Notes: a model not told the origin generated them from the letters alone. A DNA stretch of 64,000 nucleotides from Agapetus fuscipes (GCA_951799405.1 OX637350.1:10091852-10155851); one strand, 5' to 3'. Counted from the stretch's first letter, positions 9,345-21,569 are shown. Program-made: numbers and translations.

Positions 9345-10562
9345 ATTGGCGTCAGGTGTGGAATTTTCAAAAAGAATAAATAATTATGATCTTCTTTCCT
9401 CTAAAAATAAATAAAATAAATGAAATAGTGATAAAATAAACTTTATTATTAGAAGCAAATTCAATTGTCTGCTATTCAAACCATTTTTCTCGATGAGCTT
9501 CGCGAGGTACAGTTTGTAGTCTCATAGAGTGCCCTATATGCTTTATTTTCTACTACAATCTTGATTTTAGTTGACTTGCTTTATAAAGTAGAAAAACATT
9601 ATTTTTGAAACGTCAATATATTATTTTGTTAAAAAAAAGTGACCCCGTGGAGATAGCATCTACCCGGGTCAGAGGTGTGAATAATTGCGCTTGTACTCGG
9701 CGTGTGTGTGCGGAGGGAAAGCCAAATTCTTATACAATAATTAGTATAATTTTCAAAAGTAACATGTCGGTTTGCGTTGTAATATTTTAACACATGGTCC
9801 GCGCGCAATCACGGCCATTAACGTCATTACCAAATTACCATAAAAGTGAGCTATGGCCGCGCGGTTCAAGGCGGACCATTTTTTTTTCGTCTTTTTTTTT
9901 GCTTCGGAGAATGATATTATTTGAGAAAACAAATCAATACAAGAGAAGCAAATGATGTGTGCGCTATCATTATTTAAATTGCCCTTAACAACCAATAACA
10001 AAATACGTTTTGCCTAGCAACCCGGCCGTGTGACGACATAATATTTTCTATGTCAATTCACGTTCTTAATCCATTCACGCAAGCAAGAATTATAGAAAAA
10101 ATATGTTCTCCATCTTATCTAGACCTGGGGTGGAAGTCTCGACGGCCGTCGGTAGATCTTACCGTACCTATTTGAAGACAGGACGGAATAAAACATGGTG
10201 GTGCCTGAACAGCTGACCGTTGTTTAATATAAAAGGAATCAGTATAATCACAGAGTTGTGGTGTGACTATAAAGCACAAAGCATGAACGAGATGAGGGTC
10301 TGCTACAACATGGGCTACAGAGCATTGTTACGACTGCGGAAGAGCTGTAGTGCGAGTGGGATGTTTGTGGCGGCTTAACTACCCTCCTGGAATGGGTTGC
10401 TGTGAGCCCGAATGGCTTGGGTTCAGAGACAGAATTTAATCCGGCGAAAACTCTCTGATCGTAGCAATCAGAGGCCTGAAATGGGAGTTGGGCATATGGC
10501 GTCATTGGGCAAGGAACTTGAAGCTTCCCTAGCCTCTTCTTCCCTGTTTAATATGTTCCTGA
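9345..10562. other. LTR leader remnant, then no gene seen
   Basis: The leader of LTR-1 begins at 9345. A motif AGCAACCCGGCCGTGTGACG (10016-10035) recurs at 11424-11447 in altered form and in reverse at 42893-42918, so it belongs to an unnamed repeat. A segment at about 10290-10550 is richer in GC and weakly suggests decayed retroelement coding, but no motif is firm. Confidence 0.4.
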
Positions 10563-10563
10563 C

Positions 10564-10619
10564 AAAAATGCAGAAATATATGAAAATATGTGAAGAAATA
10601 TATGAGAAAAAAGAAAAAC

Positions 10620-10655
<36 letters not shown>

Positions 10656-10789
10656 AACAGTGAAAGAAAAGAGAATACATGATAATTGTACATTGGAATA
10701 TCAGGATTCCTGATATATATATAAATATATTTGGTTTTTCTTTTTTCTCATATATTTCTTCACATATTTTCATATATTTCTGCATTTTT
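10564..10789. repeat. Long perfect inverted repeat (65-bp arms)
   Basis: The left arm 10564-10628 and right arm 10725-10789 are perfect reverse complements over 65 bp (starting AAAAATGCAGAAATATATG). An AT dinucleotide run in the loop extends the left arm, and the spacer is about 95 bp. Perfect arms imply recent origin or gene conversion. Confidence 0.8.
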
Positions 10790-11878
10790 GTATTTTTCAA
10801 TGTACTTTTTCTTTGATGTATTTTTTTTATGGCTGGTCATGTATTGCACCCTCCACATGACCAAGCTGGAATAAACACTTATTATTATTATTATAATTAG
10901 GGTACAAACATAAAGTAAACAAGTGTGAACCAGCCTTTAGCAGTAAATGGGCCAATGTTGGCTAAGGGTACAAACCAGCCATTACAAAAATCTTTGAATA
11001 ATGGATAAATGGCCTTTTTAAATTAAATATTTTATTATATCCCGATTACATTTAAAATTTTATTTCAAAATATTTAGTTTTTATATCTTATACCTACACA
11101 TTTTTTTCTTTAAAAAATAATTTTGTACCTACCAATTCTTTTAATGTATTTATTTTTATTGATAGCAACATTCTTGATTCCAAATTCAAATTTCGAATGG
11201 TGTTTTCCATAGGCAACTTTTTAATGCTTTTATGGTGGTTCAAGTCATTACATGTAAGTACATTGTTTTTTATCTACCTACATGTTTAATAATGGACTCG
11301 ACAAATAATCATTTTTAAATTATTTTTCTTTCTCGGCAGACAAGCGTCACATGTGTACGTGTGTGACTAGGATCCTTAATAACAACCAACAACGAAGAAA
11401 ATACTAGTTTTCCATTTTACTAGCAACCCGTCCTTATGACACCACAATTGTTATGTCTATAGAATCTTTGTATTCATTATTATTTTATGGATGGAAGGTT
11501 TTTGTAGGGTTTTGTAGGTTATGTAGGTTTGTTGTTGTTGTATACTTTCAGCACTAATTCATTCACATCGGAAGGTGAGGTATTTTTTATTGAAATTTGT
11601 GTATAAGAAGGTGATTCTTGTCTGCTCGTGTATTACGCATCGCAGGTGATTGTTGTTATTAGCATTCGTGTCGATATAATCGGCAGACTCAATAAAACTC
11701 GCTTTAAAACTCACTCAGGTTATCCCCCCAATGTCCGACCATTACCTACGCTACAAAGCGATCATCCACGTAACGTTCAAAGGTTTGAATATCATTAAAT
11801 ATAACTAAGGGGAAGTGCTCGCTTTGTTCTTTATTTCATTTTTCATTTCATTTTAACTAACTTCTTCTCTTTTTTTTA
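10790..11878. other. No gene; possible retroelement 3' UTR
   Basis: GGAATAAACACTTATTATTA at about 10869 combines a polyadenylation-type AATAAA with an ATT-repeat tail, as in CR1-like 3' ends. The remainder is AT-rich with no recognised feature. Confidence 0.35.
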
Positions 11879-12090
11879 AATTTCAAACTCTAAATAAAAT
11901 ACCGACAAGGTTTACTCAGCCTTCACAAGAAATGAGTACCAGCCCCCTTGAGAGCTGGGAAACCCCCACTTTAAATAAAGTGGTTGGCGTAAGGACGTAC
12001 CTGTGAAAATAAATAGGTTCCACTCGCCACATGCGATTCCTTCGGGCAAAACGCAGGAAGAAGTTAAACTGTATGTACATATAGCTTAAA
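11879..12090 (+). mobile_element. SINE B body without head
   Basis: Matches the SINE B body: AATACCGACAAGGTTTACTC, CCCTTGAGAGCTGGGAAACC, AAGTGGTTGGCGTAAGG, and the 'CGCCACATGCGATTCC' block. The tRNA-like head is missing, consistent with 5' truncation. Confidence 0.75.
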
Positions 12091-12160
12091 AGCTTTTTTC
12101 TCTCTCGCGATTTTTACTATTGTTGAATTTCAAATTGCAGCACAAAGTTTTAGTGCTTTG

Positions 12161-12272
12161 CTTATTTGAGGTTTGGATTTAATTTTGTAAGTACACATGC
12201 AGAATTCTTATGTGCAAACTTACACGTATCTTTTTGTGGGCAAATCTTTGCAACTTAGATTATAGATTATAG
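12161..12272 (+). mobile_element. SINE A 3' half
   Basis: From TTATTTGAGGTTTGGATTT to GCAACTTAGATTATAGATTA. The 5' half is absent. Confidence 0.7.
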
Positions 12273-13581
12273 TATATTCTGGGTAAATTCATCATAAATT
12301 TACTGCGAAGTATTTGGATGCATTGTGGTGGATTTTCTGGATCAGTTTTGCCTTTATTTGTTGAGATGCGAGGGCAGCGCTCACACACGAGTTGCAGGTT
12401 AATCATTTCTCAGAACGGCTGTCGTGCAAGCAGCATGAGGCCACTGGCGTGAGTGAGGAACTGGTTGTAATGAAAGTAAATAAACTGCAAATGCGAGCGA
12501 ATATTGACAACTAATGTTACACGATGGCTACGAGTTGTGAATGGAAACAGATCTGTTGAACAACGACTGATGGAGAGAAATATTGTAGTATCGAAGTTGA
12601 AAAGATATGTTCAAATCCTCTTCGTACCCTTTCCACATCGCACATTTACGGTTAAAAAAAATAAGTGTTTTTTGGTGGGAGACTCCCTAGAATTAAGAGA
12701 CTCTCGGGGTCTAGAAGGTAAAGGAACTTGAAATATTAGTATCCAATAATTAATTAAAGCCGCTGAAATGAGTTTATGAATGAGTGTGTACGTGTTTGGA
12801 GAATTCTTACACATATTGCTTGTGAATGTGGAATAATCTGGACAAGCTGCATTGGTTCTAGACTCCTTAAAAAGCTTGTATATTAGGCGAGTTTTGTCTA
12901 GAGTATACAGGGTTATTTAGTAGTCATTGATGAGCGAGCGTACAAGTCTCTTAAGTTCAAAAACAAAAGTGTTCCATTGACAATAAACAAGAAATTAATT
13001 TAATTCACTTATGTTCATAACATTTGTAACCTCAATTTAAATGTGTCTATTAAAATTATAGTAACTAGTATTGATGGCTCTACAAATTTATTTGATTTGA
13101 ATAATTGGATGTCTTAAAAAGCCAGATTCCAATACTTTAATTTCCCCTCACCAAGGGCCCTTTCCATGCGACTGCAGTTCGCCGTTGTGATAATCTGATC
13201 CAGCAACTCACATTAGCTTTCTATTCACACGTCGTTTATCTGCCCGAGGGGTGGCCAGCCTCATTATGTGAGATCATTAATTTTGAACACAGAAGCAAGG
13301 ACAGATTATTGTTTATGCATTTCACCTGAGGCCGCGTGAATATAGAGTATTTATTATTCATATCTTAAACAAGTCGTGGAGATTTTTTATCGATCTTTAA
13401 AATACACTTTGTGAAGATTAAAGCGTTGCACACACCAGCAAAATTTTATTTTTCAGTTTATAACTCACTTGTATGCATTGACGTCTTGTATGCTTAACTT
13501 GAATTAGTTTATTACATTTTTAACAGCTACTAACCTACACATAAACAGAAACTGTAACTTATTCAATTTAAGAAAAAAATC
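12273..13581. other. No gene; unique-looking block at 13140-13340
   Basis: No coding similarity. The segment 13140-13340 is more GC-balanced, free of family repeats, and contains words such as GTTATCTGCCCGAGG-like and CATTATGTGAGATCATTAAT. It could be conserved regulatory DNA, but nothing in a single sequence proves this. Confidence 0.3.
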
Positions 13582-13860
13582 GGTTATTTATTTTGCACAA
13601 TTTATTTCAGTTACGGGTCAGTCAGAGTCACATTACACTTTCAAAATTGAACGGTCAGTTCGTTTCTCCTTGGCTGCAGAAAGTTTTGGTTCTTATTTAT
13701 AGTAAGACTAAGGATAATTCTCGAATCACTGATAATTGGAACATGCGAGATTTTACTAGAACATCCAAACACTCGAGCAATCTCGACTAATACAAATATC
13801 AAATTATTTAAGTACCTACATCTAGAGATATCGTAGATAATCGTAGCAATGTTCTTGATT
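13582..13860 (-). mobile_element. LTR-2 copy
   Basis: On the minus strand it has TCTCTAGATGTAGGTACTT, a TATA-like ACTATAAATAAG and the end GAAATAAATTGTGCAAAATA. These match the copies at 21194, 36009 and 51650. About 20 bp beyond the LTR end are also shared with two other copies, suggesting leftover leader sequence. The 5' end is not clear. Confidence 0.6.
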
Positions 13861-14602
13861 GTGATATCTGGATAATAGCTCGATATGTTTAATGTTATTC
13901 CCAACTGCCCAATACCCACATTAACTTGACGTTAGCGCCCCTGCTCTCCTCAGGAACCCTCACAAATTACAAGAAGAATAAGAATACATGTTTGATGAAA
14001 AGGTTATTATTATACTGCACATACAAATTTGTAAATTAAAATAAAGTAATCAAATAACAAAACCTGAATTTTTGATCTTGCAGGTGTTTGCATAAGCCAG
14101 GAGCAATTAATCAGCAAGACGGTCACAGACATGAATTATTGATAAATTAAAACGTAACTAATTTAAATAGGCTTTTCCCGTTTCTCGACACATTTCAAGA
14201 AGTGAATTCGGTTAACTTTTAAGGAAAATACGAGTTATCAGTATAAAAGAACTTAATGCACTGGAGGGTGATGCAATAATGACTTTTATTGAAAGGATGT
14301 TTAAAGTTTGGTATTGTGTCTCACAGGAGAGCAGTTGGTTCTTTCTGTGTTATTTTTGCAGCTGGTGGTGGAGTGAGGCCGTGGCTCTGATGACAAGATA
14401 ACACGAGTTATTGGTTCAGGAGGAAAAGTGTGAGTGGGGAATGGACTGTAAATTATGAAATTGTTTAAAGTAGAATTGTATTAAAGTTTTATAATGTTCT
14501 ATAACAGTAAGCGCGAACAAAATGCTACCTTATCTATAAGTAATGCCTCTTGATTTCATGGACTATTGATGATTTTTCGAAAGGCGCCTCGATCTGACCA
14601 AC
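13861..14602. other. No gene seen
   Basis: A short segment at 14350-14440 starts after TTATTTTTGCAG, but every reading frame closes quickly, so it is not called an exon. Confidence 0.4.
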
Positions 14603-14720
14603 CCAAGTCTCACAAACACTGGTAACTCTTGCCAACCTTCCCTGAAACAGGGGTCACATTGACAAAGTAAACAGATTTTTACAGTGAAGGATCAGCCTCA
14701 AATCAAACTATAAGTCAAGA
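14603..14720 (-). mobile_element. SINE A 5' half
   Basis: In reverse: CTTGCCAACCTTCCCTGAAA, GGGGTCACATTGACAAAG, and AAACTATAAGTCAAGAAA. The 3' half is missing. Confidence 0.7.
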
Positions 14721-15934
14721 AAGATGGATAAAACAAAATTCAGGTATGCAGGTGAGGTTTGGGTATGGAAATTTATAATGAAGCTGATCAATTGATAACC
14801 CTTCATGTACGAACAGCAACAATAATTGAAAAAGCATTTTAACAGACGTTGTTCGTAAGAACGCTTGCTTTTCCAAAATGTCAGAAAAGAGTCCATTTAC
14901 TCGTATCATTCCCGATCGTAATACCTCATTTACATATACTCGATATGATAACAGCACGTACTAGTTGTTGCATAGGTCAGAGCTCATAGGCCATAGACAA
15001 TATTGCGATCGACAAATGTAAGGTTACTTCAAATCCATATCATGACGTAAAATTGCATTAAAATTGTAGGATAATACAGATATATTATGTACGAGTCTAC
15101 ATTTATGAATTTCCTCTCAATGCGCATGCCATATCCAGTCTGAAATAGACTTATAAAGGAATTTTATAGGAAAACATGGATATCGAAAACTGAAGAAAAA
15201 ATAAATCAGTCGTCTGGTGGTAAAAGCCGCAGATTTATAATAGGAAGGTGGTGTTCTATTCTCGGCAGAACACAGTAAAATTATCTTTTATTTTTTAAAT
15301 ATTTTCTTCACTGTGTTGAAGAATTTACATATTATGCGCCTTTACCACAAGTCCATTTTCAGCTTTTGCATGAGAAATTGTCGCTTTCTGCAGACTGTTC
15401 TATTTTTTCGACGACTAAGCTCGCAGAGGGCTGTTGAGGTGTGATTTTGTGAAAGTATCCCAGCGAAAAAGTGACAAGCTACAGTAACAGGTAAACGCTC
15501 TAAGCATACAATGTAGTTGAAACAATAATTATAACCGGGTGCTATTTCCTCACATGCCATGCTTCACTTACGCTAATTATAATAATCATCTGGCACATCT
15601 CTCTACACCAAGTATACGACATTACGTTTCACCAAAAAATGCAGGGAAATTAAAACACTCACAAGAAGCGTTGCTTTAGTTTGTATACATATTTTGGTTA
15701 ACGCTACGGTCGTCATGTGTTGCACTTGGGTTACTGTAGCAGGTATTATCACATAGGTGGTGAGTGTCCCTGAACCAATTATGGTCGGCTTCTTTACTTG
15801 GAAATCCTTGATGATGGAGAGGATCGCGTGTCTCCGGAGACCAAGAGGCCCCAGGGCAGCAGGAGAAGGAAAGAGGTAAGCGGTTTTACACTTCAAGAAT
15901 AAATCTTTACGTATAAATTAACTAATGCAGAAAT
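14721..15934. other. No firm gene; SINE C scrap at 15405-15445
   Basis: AGCTCGCAGAGGGCTGTTGA, then GGTGTGATTT, is a scrap of the SINE C tail. At 15786-15874 a frame ends at a good donor-like AAAGAG/GTAAGC, but no acceptor lies in frame. Confidence 0.35.
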
Positions 15935-16025
15935 ATGGAAATTTAAACAGCGTCTCTAGTGAACGTTGTAGTTTCTATACAGTTTTTGGTGAGCACTGGG
16001 CAACAGCAAAAAGTTTAAACGTTCA
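15935..16025. mobile_element. MITE M, partial
   Basis: AACAGCGTCTCTAGTGAACG, then GTAGTTTCTATACAG and TTTTTGGTGAGC, fits the central and right part of MITE M. Confidence 0.55.
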
Positions 16026-16134
16026 GTTGAGGTTGTGGCTAGGAGGAAGATGTTGATTCAGATTTCTGATTGGGAACATCAAAGCATGTGCAGATATCGG
16101 TATCAAGTAAAGTATGGATGATTTATTTGGTGAA

Positions 16135-16245
16135 ACATACCTCAAGAGCCCTCTGCGAGCTTTGTAGTTTCTATAAAAATCGTCAATTTTCAAGCAAGAC
16201 CCAGTTGCTGTAAGATTGATGAACATCTAGTGACTGGTCTTTGGT
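16135..16245 (-). mobile_element. SINE C fragment
   Basis: In reverse: AACCAAAGACCAGTCACTAG, GGGTCTTGCTTGAAAATTG, and GCTCGCAGAGGGCTCTTGAG. This is the central and 3' part of SINE C. Confidence 0.65.
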
Positions 16246-17909
16246 TATAGAATATGAAATTGTCAGCTACGTATTAAATTGTAATTAAATGTGATTATGA
16301 TTCTGTAGCGTTAACCAGTAGACTACGGATCAGTTCAAAATATGTGTAGGTATTACATGATGACGATGATGATGATGATGATGCAAGGGCGCTTGAATTA
16401 GACAGGATAGTGATGCTTCTAAGTAGGGAAATAACGTATTATATAACTATTCATTTTCACAAGCAAAATGAACCGTTTTATTTCAATTTCGGAATTCAAT
16501 ATTAAAAACCTTAGATTTAACTTAAAAGACAGCAGTGGCTTGGCAACCACTGAATTTTTCATTAATCTACAAAATTCTAGACTGATAAAAACATCACAAA
16601 AGAAGTCTAGGTTTTTCAACTTGAGTGTTTTCATAAAGTTCATATTTTTGGGTCGTAATTAAAAGGCAATTTTGACCTTAATTAATTTAAAACTAAACAA
16701 TGACCTGTTAAAGAAAAAATCAGCTTTTGATTTCAACCTGCCGAGATGCAACGTTTGATTGACAGCTAGGGAGATTCTCCCATAATTATCGCGTCTGAAA
16801 AAAAAACGATACAAAATTTAACATTCTCGAGAATTTTGTATCATTCAGAATAACAAAACGCTCTGGATATGGGAAAACAGGTCGTGCCAAAACTGGTCGG
16901 GGAGCACAAAAATAAGCAAATAATACCAAACGGCATTTTTTTCAAGAATATAACAAATTTTAAGTTAAGTGCCTCGTTATGGTGTAGAACGTTTATTCAT
17001 ATAATACAGGTAATTTTGATCCTTTGAAATATTTTTTGTATGCAGGATAAAACTTTACTTTCATGTTTGCGTAAAAACTCAATCAAAGTGTTTATTCAAA
17101 ATGTGTTAAGCAGCGCTTTTAGTCAGTTTTTGTATTCATGCATATTTGGAAAAACTCTTTGGTTGCGTTTAAAGTTAGAGTTTTATACTTGAGGTATCAG
17201 AAAGCATTTGGTATACGCCAGTATTGAATAAGTGAAGCAGCTATTGTCAATATCACAATGTAATATCTCGATTATTGTAATTTGTATGGAGAGAAAGCAT
17301 TTTTTCTTTCGTTCGCAGCGGGTTGTACGTAAATGGTAAATAATTTTAACTTTTTTTTATTAATAACAATGCATTTTTTTCTTTGATGCGCCCTTCCGCC
17401 ATTTGGTGTCATCGCAGCATGCCTCTTTTTACAACAAAAGGAATCCTTGTCAGATTGACTTGAAAATACCACAAAATTGTTACTTTTTTAACCTGCGCTC
17501 CATCACATGCTACGGACGTTGTTTTCTGCATTGTGTGATTCACAAAAAAAGTTCAGATAGGCTCATGGATCCTGAGATGTGGAGGTCCAGTTATCTTTCC
17601 ACCTTTTAGAAAGTCTTCCAGCTGGGCTTTGATATATCGGCATCTCATTAGCAGCACACTTAAAAAATATTTTTATAAATTTTTTCGGCGAGCAAATGCC
17701 ATACACCTACAAAGTAAAACTAAAACCAAGATATTATTTAGCTTTTGCTCTAGGAGCACGACCGTTTGACGTCTTATTTCTTTTGACTATGCCCTATTTG
17801 CGGACCTCATTATGCTGAATTTTTATTTTATACATTTTAATGCTGTTGTGTGGATTAAAGCAATTTTTAGGCGTCGGAAAAAATATAGCCTATTTGTAAA
17901 AGATCAAGT
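16246..17909. other. No gene; GAT microsatellite and a short palindrome
   Basis: A GAT/ATG repeat lies at about 16360-16383. A near-perfect palindrome at 16808-16842 (GATACAAAATT ... AATTTTGTATC around TCTCGAGA) could form a hairpin. Nothing coding is evident. Confidence 0.45.
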
Positions 17910-18416
17910 ATGGGAACAGGACCTACTACAGGCAAGAAGGATTTATTAATACTTATTATTTATTATATTATAAACAAAGCTGTGTGTGTTATCTGCGCCT
18001 ACTTGCTGGGCCTGTACGCAGACCGAGCAGCGCAGTCCGGCGCGCTCGAGACAGATTGTTCAATTTTAAATCCAATTAATATACTCATTAAACTCGAGAT
18101 TATAATGCGAGATAAGACATTTTTATGGCATTTCGGATGTTTCGGTTTATGTGTTATTAAAATGAAATAGCTCCTCGCAACGTCCTGGCTCCTCCACACA
18201 GGGAAAATGAGTCGTGATATCAGATAATCTCTAGATACGCCATACTGCGGGGAGCCGTAAGTGGGAGGTAGGCCTGTTGTACATAGATTACACTGGTAAA
18301 TAGATTAACTAGACTGCGCGTACTTATATACATAAATTGGTTTCTAATAATTTCTCCACAAATTAAGTAAATCTCGTGTATATTATATTTTAATGAAATA
18401 TAAAGATACCATTCGG
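17910..18416. other. No gene proven; unusual block 17985-18145
   Basis: An 86-codon frame exists but resembles nothing I know. The block has a GC-rich part (GACCGAGCAGCGCAGTCCGG) followed by homeodomain-like TTAAT sites and TTTTTATGGC. It carries none of the window's repeat families. Regulatory DNA is one possibility. Confidence 0.3.
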
Positions 18417-18590
18417 TTGGTATGAGGCATACTTTATAATGGTTCACTTTGCCGATGTCACCTCTGTTTCAGGGAAGGTCGGCAAGAGTTGCAGGGCTTG
18501 TTTTCATCTAAGATTGAGTTTTAATGTTGTAAGTCCACATGCGGCATGTGTGAACGAGAATTTATACGGTCTGCTTATGGAAATGCATCG
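18417..18590 (+). mobile_element. SINE A, 5' and middle part
   Basis: GGTATGAGGC, then GGTTCACTTTGCCGATGTCA and CCACATGCGGCATGTGTG. Truncated at the 3' end, where an inverted repeat follows. Confidence 0.75.
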
Positions 18591-18706
18591 CGTACTTTCG
18601 ACTTGCTTACGTTATTTTCGAGAGGACACTGAAAACGACATTTCAAAATGACCTAAGCAAGTCAAAAGTACTCGAGGTGAAATAAATGCTCAACTTGTGA
18701 AAATAC
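18591..18706. repeat. Imperfect inverted repeat beside solo LTR
   Basis: GTACTTTCGACTTGCTTA on the left pairs with TAAGCAAGTCAAAAGTAC on the right. The right arm continues TCGAGGTGAAATAAATGC, resembling the palindrome arms at 48317-48404. It may be a degenerate PLE end. Confidence 0.4.
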
Positions 18707-19212
18707 TGTTACGAAATTAGGGTTCAAAAGTCTTTCAAATTAAAATACACAGGTCTTCTTATACAGTTGTTTATTTTACACTTTTCCATAATTTATTTTC
18801 ACAAAGCTTTCTCGACTATTCCACTTGGTTTCTGCTCACTGATCAAGTTAGTTCATGTGTTTGTAAATCTCGTATGATACTGCTGGCCCTGCAGGCCACT
18901 CGCACCCTTTATACTCTTTAAAGCAGTACAATCTAGACCTATAGTTGCTAGACAGTTCCAGAAAGGCATAGTAATTATTATTTCTCGATGCTTCACGTAA
19001 TACCTAGATACTTCTCCATGTACACACAACCATCAATCCTACCCACCAATACAATACAGAACTCCTATAATTATAACAAATACCTACTTAGCCTAGAGAA
19101 TTCTACACTTATACACAATTATCGATCCTACCCACCAATACTTATGAAGATTCTTATAACTATAACTACCCATACTTATTTCTTAATATTTATATTTCAT
19201 ATTTACATAACA
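18707..19212 (-). mobile_element. Solo LTR-1 with ATAC target-site duplication
   Basis: On the minus strand it runs from TGTTATGTAAATATGAAAT to CCCTAATTTCGTAACA (506 bp). It is longer than the 392-bp copy because of an internal duplication (CCTACCCACCAATAC occurs twice). ATAC is found immediately on both sides (18703-18706 and 19213-19216). A flanking 4-bp duplication with no internal region marks a solo LTR left by recombination between the two LTRs. Confidence 0.82.
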
Positions 19213-19737
19213 ATACAATTTTGTGGTTTTTAAAAAAAAATAATGCATACTTTTTCATTGAAATGAATTTTCACTGTGGAAATTTCATTCTAACAAACTT
19301 TCAAAATAAAATTCAACTTTGTTGAAAGTTGAATTTTATTAGTGTAGGTACTGCGTTATAAGCTAGATGTAGAAGAAGTAAGGCGAGTACTTGAGTTTAG
19401 TGGGACGCTGGGCATGTCTTGATAGATTGCTCTTTAAAATCTCAATATCTTTAATGACCACAAATTCGTTTTTTCCCGTATGAAACCTTAGATTCGATTT
19501 TGGAGTCAATTTGGCGGCTAATCGTTGCGTCGTGTCGTCTGTCCGGTCCGCGCGGCTCTAACCACTCAGCCATTAGCCACAGGTAACGCGGGCCAGGGTT
19601 GCCATACAACAGGGCTTCTCAGGTTTCATCCTAGTTTCCAAGAATTTGTCTTGGTTTTTGAGGGAGTCTGGAATCGTCCAGTAAAAAATGTACGAAAATA
19701 AATCCGAGGGTCATCACTATTTTTTTGGGGTGAAATC
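19213..19737. other. No gene; perfect hairpin and tRNA-like A box
   Basis: A perfect 16-bp stem (AATAAAATTCAACTTT) with loop GTTG occupies 19305-19340. On the minus strand near 19545-19580, GGCTGAGTGGTTAGAGCCGC is a strong tRNA-type A-box region. No matching B box is seen, so it is a SINE remnant at most. Confidence 0.5.
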
Positions 19738-19996
19738 TGGTCGATAGCTCAGTTGGTAGAGTACCTACTTGCATTCCATGCTGAGAGTTCAAGCTCGAAT
19801 CCCACCGAGGGTGTCAGAAATGATTTTCCGTTTCTGTGTTTATTTCAAACCCAAAATAACATACCAAAATAGGTTTGCTCAGCCTTTACAAGAAATGAGT
19901 ACCTCCGCCTAGAAGCTGGGATATAAATATACGTATACAATGCTTTCGGGGAAAACGTGGCAAGAAGTTACACTATATGTGTAGTTTAGTAGCGTA
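19738..19996 (+). mobile_element. SINE B with tRNA-like head
   Basis: Head: GGTCGATAGCTCAGTTGGTA (A box region), then CTCGAATCCCACCGAGGG (B box). The body has TTTACAAGAAATGAGTACC and a 3' part GTTACACTATATGTGTAG. A pol III promoter inherited from a tRNA is expected. The body is shortened in the middle relative to the copy at 43919. Confidence 0.8.
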
Positions 19997-20228
19997 GCGC
20001 ATTGTATATTTTGTACTTACAAATCACGTCGGGGTCACCACTGTTGAGTGGCAGATTTTCTTGGCAATCAAAAACCTTTTGGGATCACATGTATAGTGGT
20101 CCTTGTTAAACTTGCCTATACTTTTAAACACCTTGAATTGTCTTCTCTGGCCATTTATTCCCTTTCGCTCATTTCACATTGTTATGAAATGAGTTTTGTC
20201 TATTTTCTCGTTACGAACCTTGACATAT

Positions 20229-20471
20229 TCCTTGACTTATAGGTTGGTATGAGGCTGACCACCCATACTGTAAAAAATGGTTCACTTTGCCAGTGTCACC
20301 CCTGTTTCAGGGAAGGTCCGCAAAAGTTGTGGGGCTTATGTTCATTTGAAGTTTGAATTTTATTTGTAAGTACACAATCAGCATTTGTAAGCGCAAACTA
20401 CACGTGTTTGTTTGTGGGCATTTGAGAGCTTTGAATGAATTATATCCTTGCAACTTAGATTATAGATTATA
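20229..20471 (+). mobile_element. SINE A, full length
   Basis: Starts TCCTTGACTTATAGGTTGG and ends GCAACTTAGATTATAGATTA. Very similar to the reference copy at 8123. Confidence 0.85.
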
Positions 20472-20892
20472 TTATTATTATAGAACCCTTTCTCATGGTT
20501 TGGCAGTAGTAACAACGTTTTTATATTCTTTTTTTAAATTTAATGATATATGTTTTTTTCATGTAGTTTATTGATTGATTTCCGGAATGGATATTAAAAG
20601 AAGTCAGCATTGCAGCCCCTGTTCAGCCTTGAGCCTGACGCATGCGCTTGTATAGTGTAGGAATAAGAATGCGCGCACCTACCTGTACTCCAGTTCGGAC
20701 TGAGTAACTGTCGTGTTATGATGCTTCAGGTTTTTGGCGCAATTATCTCGGGCGAGCTGGAATCCACTGCGATTAGATCGTCGAGCAATATCTTATTAAT
20801 ATTCCGTTCATATTTCGGATTAACATCGCACTTTGATTTTTTTTTTTTCAAATAAGATTTTTATTATCTCACCCAATCGAACCTAGGTCCTT
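20472..20892. other. No gene; unique block 20600-20830
   Basis: GC-balanced and free of family repeats (CCTGACGCATGCGCTTG, CGAGCTGGAATCCACTGCG). Function unknown. Confidence 0.3.
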
Positions 20893-21149
20893 TATCTAAT
20901 CTAATCTAATCTAAGTTGCAAAGATATGTTACATTGGAGATTCACATTACATACATTCCCACAACCAGACACGTACAAGTTCGCGCTTGCACATGCCTCA
21001 TGTGAGCCTACAACATAAAAACCAAATCTCAAATGGACATACACCCTGCAACTCTTGCCGTCCTTCCCTGTAACAGGGGTGACATTGGCAAAGTGAACCA
21101 TTTTTACAGCATGGGTGGTCAGCCGCATACAAACCTATAAGTCAAGGAA
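20893..21149 (-). mobile_element. SINE A, full length, TAATC tail
   Basis: The tail appears as repeated TAATC (20895-20913). The 5' end reads AACCTATAAGTCAAGGAAC in reverse. All landmarks are present. Confidence 0.85.
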
Positions 21150-21193
21150 CATGGGTCTACAAATTCCTTAAAAAAACCTTATTTTGAAAGAAT

Positions 21194-21460
21194 TCTTACG
21201 AATGTGTGATTATGTGTCTGTATCTCTAGATGTGGGTATTTGTATGATTGTACTGTTCGATATTATGTGAGTATTTGCTGAAATATTCTTAATAGAATAT
21301 TCCGGCGTGGTCTCGCATGTGCCAGAATAATTCTTATACACCTATAAATAGAGACCGAGATGCTTTGCAGAGAGACTTGTATCTGAGCCGTCGAGCAATA
21401 CAGTGAAAAAGCCACTCTGTTTGTGAACCTTTACTTAAAATAAATTAAAATTACATAACA
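21194..21460 (+). mobile_element. LTR-2 copy
   Basis: Contains TACGAATGTGTG, AGAATATTCCGGCGTGG, a TATA box in CTATAAATAGAGACCGAG, GCCGTCGAGCAATACAG and CTTAAAATAAATTAAAAT. It ends TACATAACA. The TATA and the AATAAA-like signal are in the order expected for an LTR promoter and polyadenylation site. Confidence 0.65.
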
Positions 21461-21569
21461 GTATCAACCAATTTAGGCACGTTCACTTTCAGTGACAGGG
21501 CCCCAGATCCATAGGTCTGCCAAGTCCCAAGAAGGCTATTTAAAAAAAATAAAATAAACAATATATAAA

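Noticed and set aside
10412..10800. Frames of 83 and 110 codons on opposite strands
   Set aside because: Both run through the perfect inverted repeat and the AT microsatellite; they have no protein similarity.
14350..14440. Exon after TTATTTTTGCAG
   Set aside because: All three frames hit stops within 12 codons and no donor lies before them.
15786..15874. Exon ending at AAAGAG/GTAAGC
   Set aside because: The best frame is closed by a stop just upstream with no acceptor AG in between.
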